DNA of 64,000 nucleotides from Plazaster borealis (taxonomy: Eukaryota > Echinodermata > Asteroidea > Forcipulatida > Labidiasteridae), in the NCBI GenBank assembly GCA_021014325.1, contig CM037472.1:24351063-24415062 (forward strand), in the 5' to 3' direction. The notes beneath the pieces were generated by a model that ran no database searches, was not told the DNA's origin, and worked only from the letters and a program-made list of their open reading frames with translations. The position numbers and the translations under genes are program-made. Shown here one piece after another: positions 59,598 to 64,000 of this stretch (its first letter is position 1; each line of letters opens with the position of its first letter).

Positions 59598-61479
59598 TTG
59601 AAAATGTATACATGTATGAAAATCATAAATGAGTTCTAGTTTAACATGTCCTTTTTGTTAAACCCCTTGGTCTAGCTTTAAAGTAATGTGCACTTGATAG
59701 TAGGAAACTTGTGATTATAATATGGTTTAGTTTTATATACAGGTACAGGTAAATGTATGGGTACTCTCATATATAAATCTAGGTCAGAGACTCAGAGTTT
59801 ATCAGATGGAATGATAAAAACAAGAGTGTGACACGTACGTGTACCAAGGAAAAGATGTTGGGCTTCAGTTGATGTGTACCTTCCTGCATGGATGTATCAA
59901 GGGAGTATCCGTACTTGTTAGAACATTCACCTGCTGTTTTCATGATTTAGCACTCTACAATGTATGTGAGTTACACACGGTGGTGAAAAACACAAAACGC
60001 ATCATGAAAGCAGCACTCCATATGGTTATCTGTCAACACACTAATGACTGCGGAGAAACCTTTTTTTTCTCGGCCGACAATACAAACTGATTAAAAATTC
60101 ATCATTACAGATGGCCTACACTCACTTGTATTTTCCCACAAATGCTGACTGACAAATTTATTCAGCTATTGCGGAGAAAAAAACAGGAGTAAATTTCGAC
60201 AAAGAAAGTATCAAAAAGCTCTAGACATCCTGCACAAGAATCACTTCTCAAAATGAATCAATCATGTTGGTCACAAGAATGTTCTTAGCACTGAATTACA
60301 CCATGGCGTTATAGCACCACCATTACACGAATGTACCCTTTCTCGATGGCAATACTAACAACATGGAACAAGGCATCTCTGTCTTGTGACTGTGAAGCAA
60401 ACTCCAACACATAGACTAGGTCAAAGCCTGTGAATTACAGCTTCTTCCTTTTTTCAAATCACCAAGGAAAGCCAAACCTGAAAATTGCATTCACTTGAAG
60501 TTTGTGGCAGCGGTCTCACACAGTTCTGAGTTGAAGGTCTTGGCAAGTATTAATCATGTTTATTTGTAGATCAGTAGATAGTATACGTACACGTAGGTAG
60601 TGTACTACTATCTTACTCTAAATAATAATAACCATCTTAACAGCATGTAGACAGACTTTCCATAAATTAAGTGCAAGAATTTCATCGTGAAACACCCTGT
60701 GTTCTCAGCCCCAAGATGGCAGAGTAACGATTCCTTCCACTGAAAGCTAGACGGAAGTAACCAGGCTCCCACGGTACGGCTACGAGCATGGTCATGCATA
60801 TTCATGAGGCTCAGCAGATGCACGGCACTATCTTCTGGCTGACCGTTCGCTTGACGCTATCTGCACCAGATGACATCTGAGGAAAAACTAATTTACGCCT
60901 GTGCTGGCACGGCACTTAAAGCCGACGATATATGCAATTCCCTCGTGGTGCAGTGTCCGGTTTGCTTGTGGTATCGTGTCCGGTTTTATATATAAAAAAA
61001 GACATTTCTCTTCAGTTTCTTGTGGTGACTGGATATGGGTTATAAATTTCATGAGAGGCCTGAAGTAATCCGTTGAGTAGTTATTTGGACCCTACTTTGA
61101 ATGCAGTATCTTATCATTCTCCTTTGCCCATAAGCATTTCGCTCCGAACACTTATCAAATATTTTGATCAACAGGTAAATGTAAAGAGATCGCAAGTAAT
61201 TCTGATTTTACCGTGTATTGTGGTTCAATGAACAGGTGTACACAAACACGTATACGTATGTAGTTCTACATACATGTTCAACGATAATGCACAAGGGTTA
61301 TTTTCTCTACAACAAGTATTTAGTATCGTTATCGAAATAAACAATTACATGATTTTAAAAGGTGTTCAAAACTGTCAAATGAAAGTAACACCCCGCTGGA
61401 GCTTGTCATATCACATTTTGACAAACAGTGTACTGCATAGTTTCGTTTGCTGGAATAATATTGCTGGTATATGAACACC

Positions 61480-61880
61480 TGGCATGACGCTTCATTCTTG
61501 AAAGGGCAAGGGCACCAAGGCCTTTTCTCTTTGGTAAAGGGCATCTCTATGAGGAAATTGTCAAATTTCTATTGGAACATTTCAAGGGGCACCGAGGCAA
61601 TCCCCAAGATTGTGGTGTTACTGTTACCGGTGTTACCGCAAGCCAATTATACATGGAATAATCTTGTTGCATCCAGTTCATAATGTAGGCCTACATTTAA
61701 AACCTTAAATTTCTTAAAATAATATTTTAAGGAGCAATGGAGGCCCTCTTGGGAATTGCCTTGGTGCCCCTTGAAATGTTCCAATAGAAATTTACAATTT
61801 CCTCACAGAGGAAACCAAGGAGAAAATGCCTTAGTGCCCTTGCCCTTTCAAGAATGAAGCGTCAGGCCGGGTGTTCCTAT
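61480..61880. repeat. Inverted pair of the GGTGCCCCTTGAAATG family
   Basis: The left copy (61,480-61,600) reads AAAGGGCAAGGGCACCAAGG and GGAACATTTCAAGGGGCACC. The right copy (61,738-61,880) reads TGCCTTGGTGCCCCTTGAAA and AGTGCCCTTGCCCTTTCAAG in inverse order. The two arms of about 130 bp could fold into a long hairpin with a loop near 140 nt if transcribed. Confidence 0.8.
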
Positions 61881-62148
61881 ACCAGGCATGATATTGGGTC
61901 CTTGGAAACAAAGTAGGAATATTTTATAGAGTACAAGGGCTGACCTACATGTACACATGGTGCAGGCTTTAACAGACATTTCAGGCTATTTAATCACAAT
62001 TTTTCCAAGGGCAAAAAAAAATCAAAAATCAGACTTAAGTAGGAGGAATATCATGCCTGATATACATGATACTTTTTGGATAGAAATGAAAAGAGACCCA
62101 GGGAATTAAGCATCACACCAGATATTAAGATTAGTTAGATTAAGTCTG

Positions 62149-62448
62149 TTAACCCTTTAGAGACCATAGCGGCCGCAAACTGCTTGTACCAAAATGCCCA
62201 TAGCCGCCGCAAATGGCCGCGAACTTTGACCTACATGTACTTCCGCTCAAAGTGGAGGGTCAAATAAAAGGTATTGGACTGAATTTATATTTTCTTATTC
62301 TAAAACAAAGCCATGTCTCTGTTTCATTATTAATTATCCTGACATTTTTCCTGAGTATAAAAAACGGGGCAAAAAAATCAACAAGATCAGCTATGTCTGG
62401 GCGTATGGTGATGGAAATACAGAAGTGAACGGTCTGTAAAAGGTTTAA
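62149..62448. mobile_element. TTAA-flanked MITE-like element
   Basis: The left end is TTAACCCTTTAGAGACCATA and the right end ACGGTCTGTAAAAGGTTTAA, so inverted ends of about 17 bp include TTAA. A GCGGCCGC site lies near the left end. The interior is AT-rich with no transposase. Confidence 0.6.
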
Positions 62449-63040
62449 TCTCATCAATTTCATGCAGTCTTTTAAAACAACTTCATACATTCAACATTCC
62501 CTTTAAAACACATGAATTTTCATCCCCCCTAAATATACACTATGCAAGCCGCTTGCTACACGCAGATGTCAATGAACATACATATGGGACACACAATTAC
62601 CAACACAATGATGTAATGTACACTGTACATTATGCTGCATTATAATGAACATGTTTTCTTGGTCAATAGCAAATAGCTGTTCTCCACTTGTTATTGTTCC
62701 CTATCAATTCGTATCATTTACATATCAATGCAAGTACACTTAAACCAGGGAACAGGGCAGACTGTTAACATAAAGCAGACAATAATGGCTGGCCCAGGTC
62801 AGGCTTGTGGATTAACATCATAATATAACTGTACAATGAGTGCTGGTCAGCTCAAAGGAGATAATCCGGGGGATAATCCTTTAACTGTTGTTTGGGCAGG
62901 GAAATGTCATGGGTGTTGACAATCCACTCAAAGACCTTGATTTAATTAAGGGAAGTGGAAGGGGTCCACTCAAATTTCAAGTGAAGGACAACCCAGCAAC
63001 ATGTACAATGCTTGATGAATAAAGACTTATGTTTCCTATT

Positions 63041-63135
63041 GAGGACTCAGTTGGTATGAGCACCAGCACAGTTTCCGGAGGTCGCAGGTTCAAGTCCCGC
63101 TCTAGTCAATTTGTCTTTGTTCAACCCAAAGTTAT
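63041..63135 (+). mobile_element. tRNA-derived SINE head
   Basis: ACTCAGTTGGTATGAGCAC is A-box-like and CAGGTTCAAGTCCCGCTC B-box-like, with normal spacing. It continues GTCAATTTGTCTTTGTTC. A tRNA cloverleaf is not closed, so a SINE head is preferred. Its length beyond 63,135 is unclear. Confidence 0.6.
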
Positions 63136-63589
63136 TTAAAACATACCCAGACAGTTTTCCTTGTGGTTTATTTTTCTTAGCGACTTTAAACTGAAACATA
63201 CTACAGCAGAAAGTTAAAACTTGGCATACACTTCAACAAAAATTTAAATTTAAGTATTTTTGGTGATCAAGTACAGTATAATGTTCATTTCATTAACGTG
63301 TACACACTGTCCATGTACAATGTGTATGCTCCTCATTATTGTTATTATCCTTGGTTTATTAAAATAATCTGTTTATTGCAGCCAGCAGAATAACAAATTA
63401 CACCACAGATGAGCAAACAATATAAAACAAAAATGTACATCAACATTAAAATTTGTAAAAACAACCAACGCACCTTTCCGATTTATTTTGTAGCGGCCAA
63501 CAAACTTCCCATCATGTTTTCCCACAAGGTGTTCCCTCTTTTCCCCCAATTGTCCCACCCCTTATTCAAAACCCAGGATCCACCAAAGG

Positions 63590-63722
63590 CTCTTTTCGAA
63601 ACCACGGCTTCAGCTAAGGCTACGGCTACGGCTCTGGCTTATGTTCCGTCGTCCTGTTTGAAGCCCCACATGTTTCCAAAATAACTGTCAGAGCCTAAGC
63701 CAAAGTCGAGTTTTGAAAATGG
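63590..63722. repeat. Hexamer-arm foldback (GGCTAC type)
   Basis: The left arm TTTTCGAAACCACGGCTTCA continues GCTAAGGCTACGGCTACGGC and TCTGGC. The right arm is the shorter GCCTAAGCCAAAGTCGAGTT then TTGAAAA. It has the same ends as 33,757 and 38,150 but another hexamer mix. Confidence 0.6.
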
Positions 63723-64000
63723 CCATAGAAAAAACCCAAAGTCGATTGTCTTGAAAACGACATCTTGCGTGTGTTCGGTCATTGTTTACAGGTAACACGT
63801 TTCATGTAAAAAAACTTTGACAGGTACAATAATGTTTTATATTGTACCATACAGCAACTATGGGTGTACTGCCTTAACTTTACCTAAACAACCCAAATGT
63901 GTACATGTACATGAACCAATCTCTCAGTAATTTTTGCATTCCATCTAAAATCAATGACAAGGGCAGTTGATTTAGCCAGATAAAAACAGCTGCATGTTCT

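Larger units (their letters stand above)
40661..64000 (-). other. Very long intron or upstream region, no firm gene
   Basis: I searched both strands for the remaining MARK exons (glycine loop, VAVKIIDKTQL-like block) and for other genes and found none that I can support. The interval holds MITEs, SINE copies, a G-rich tract, a decayed reverse-transcriptase tail and long stretches of unique AT-rich sequence, for example 46.9-50.1 kb, 51.0-52.9 kb and 59.7-61.4 kb, in which I see nothing. Confidence 0.55.

Overview
The window looks like a metazoan nuclear genome, most probably an echinoderm (sea star or a relative). It is AT-rich and intron-rich, with short exons in a sea of small palindromic transposons, tRNA-derived SINEs and minisatellites. 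No operon or bacterial signature was seen. The echinoderm call rests on the dispersed repeats (for example the foldback that begins GGGCCCAATTTCATAGAGC and the SINE tail ending CGCTATATAAGAAC) and on a single conserved animal kinase gene. It is an inference; species was not determined.

One gene explains almost all recognisable coding sequence. It is a MARK/PAR-1 (microtubule affinity-regulating) Ser/Thr kinase on the minus strand, running from about 40,660 down to a stop codon at 5,480. From 5' to 3' I could read: the alpha-C segment (40,612-40,660), hinge and alpha-D (38,431-38,567), HRD catalytic loop (33,579-33,635), DFG, T-loop and APE (28,884-29,120), C-lobe end (27,681-27,800), linker plus UBA (24,908-25,120), then a chain of short low-complexity spacer exons and the terminal KA1 exon (5,480-5,837). 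Splice phases join correctly throughout the kinase and UBA part and again from 16,872 to the stop. Between 24,154 and 16,872 the phases show that at least one spacer exon is still unassigned. Two in-frame, phase-symmetric exons (9,619-9,696 and 23,639-23,680) look like cassette exons in the spacer. The N-terminus and the N-lobe exons with the glycine loop and VAVK-type lysine were not found and probably lie beyond 64,000, which implies an intron longer than 23 kb.

The introns are repeat-built. 5.8-9.6 kb: a 46-bp minisatellite split by a TA-flanked MITE. 9.7-12.1 kb: a full-length tRNA-Leu-like SINE and a 330-bp dispersed element. 14.1-16.0 kb: a 33-bp array. 16.9-22.3 kb: a MITE inside a MITE, a 38-bp array and a 24-bp array. 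24-33 kb: foldbacks and SINEs. 33.6-38.4 kb: a dense nest of foldbacks inserted in each other. 38.6-40.6 kb: more of the same families. 40.7-64 kb: no convincing gene, only MITEs, SINEs, a G-rich tract, a decayed reverse-transcriptase tail and diffuse AT-rich sequence.

The least ordinary signals are foldbacks whose arms are hexanucleotide GGCTNN arrays that differ between copies but match within a copy, dispersed GAAACGTC motifs in a weakly hammerhead-like context, three foldbacks bordered by TTAA, and the unusual ELCL ending of the kinase.
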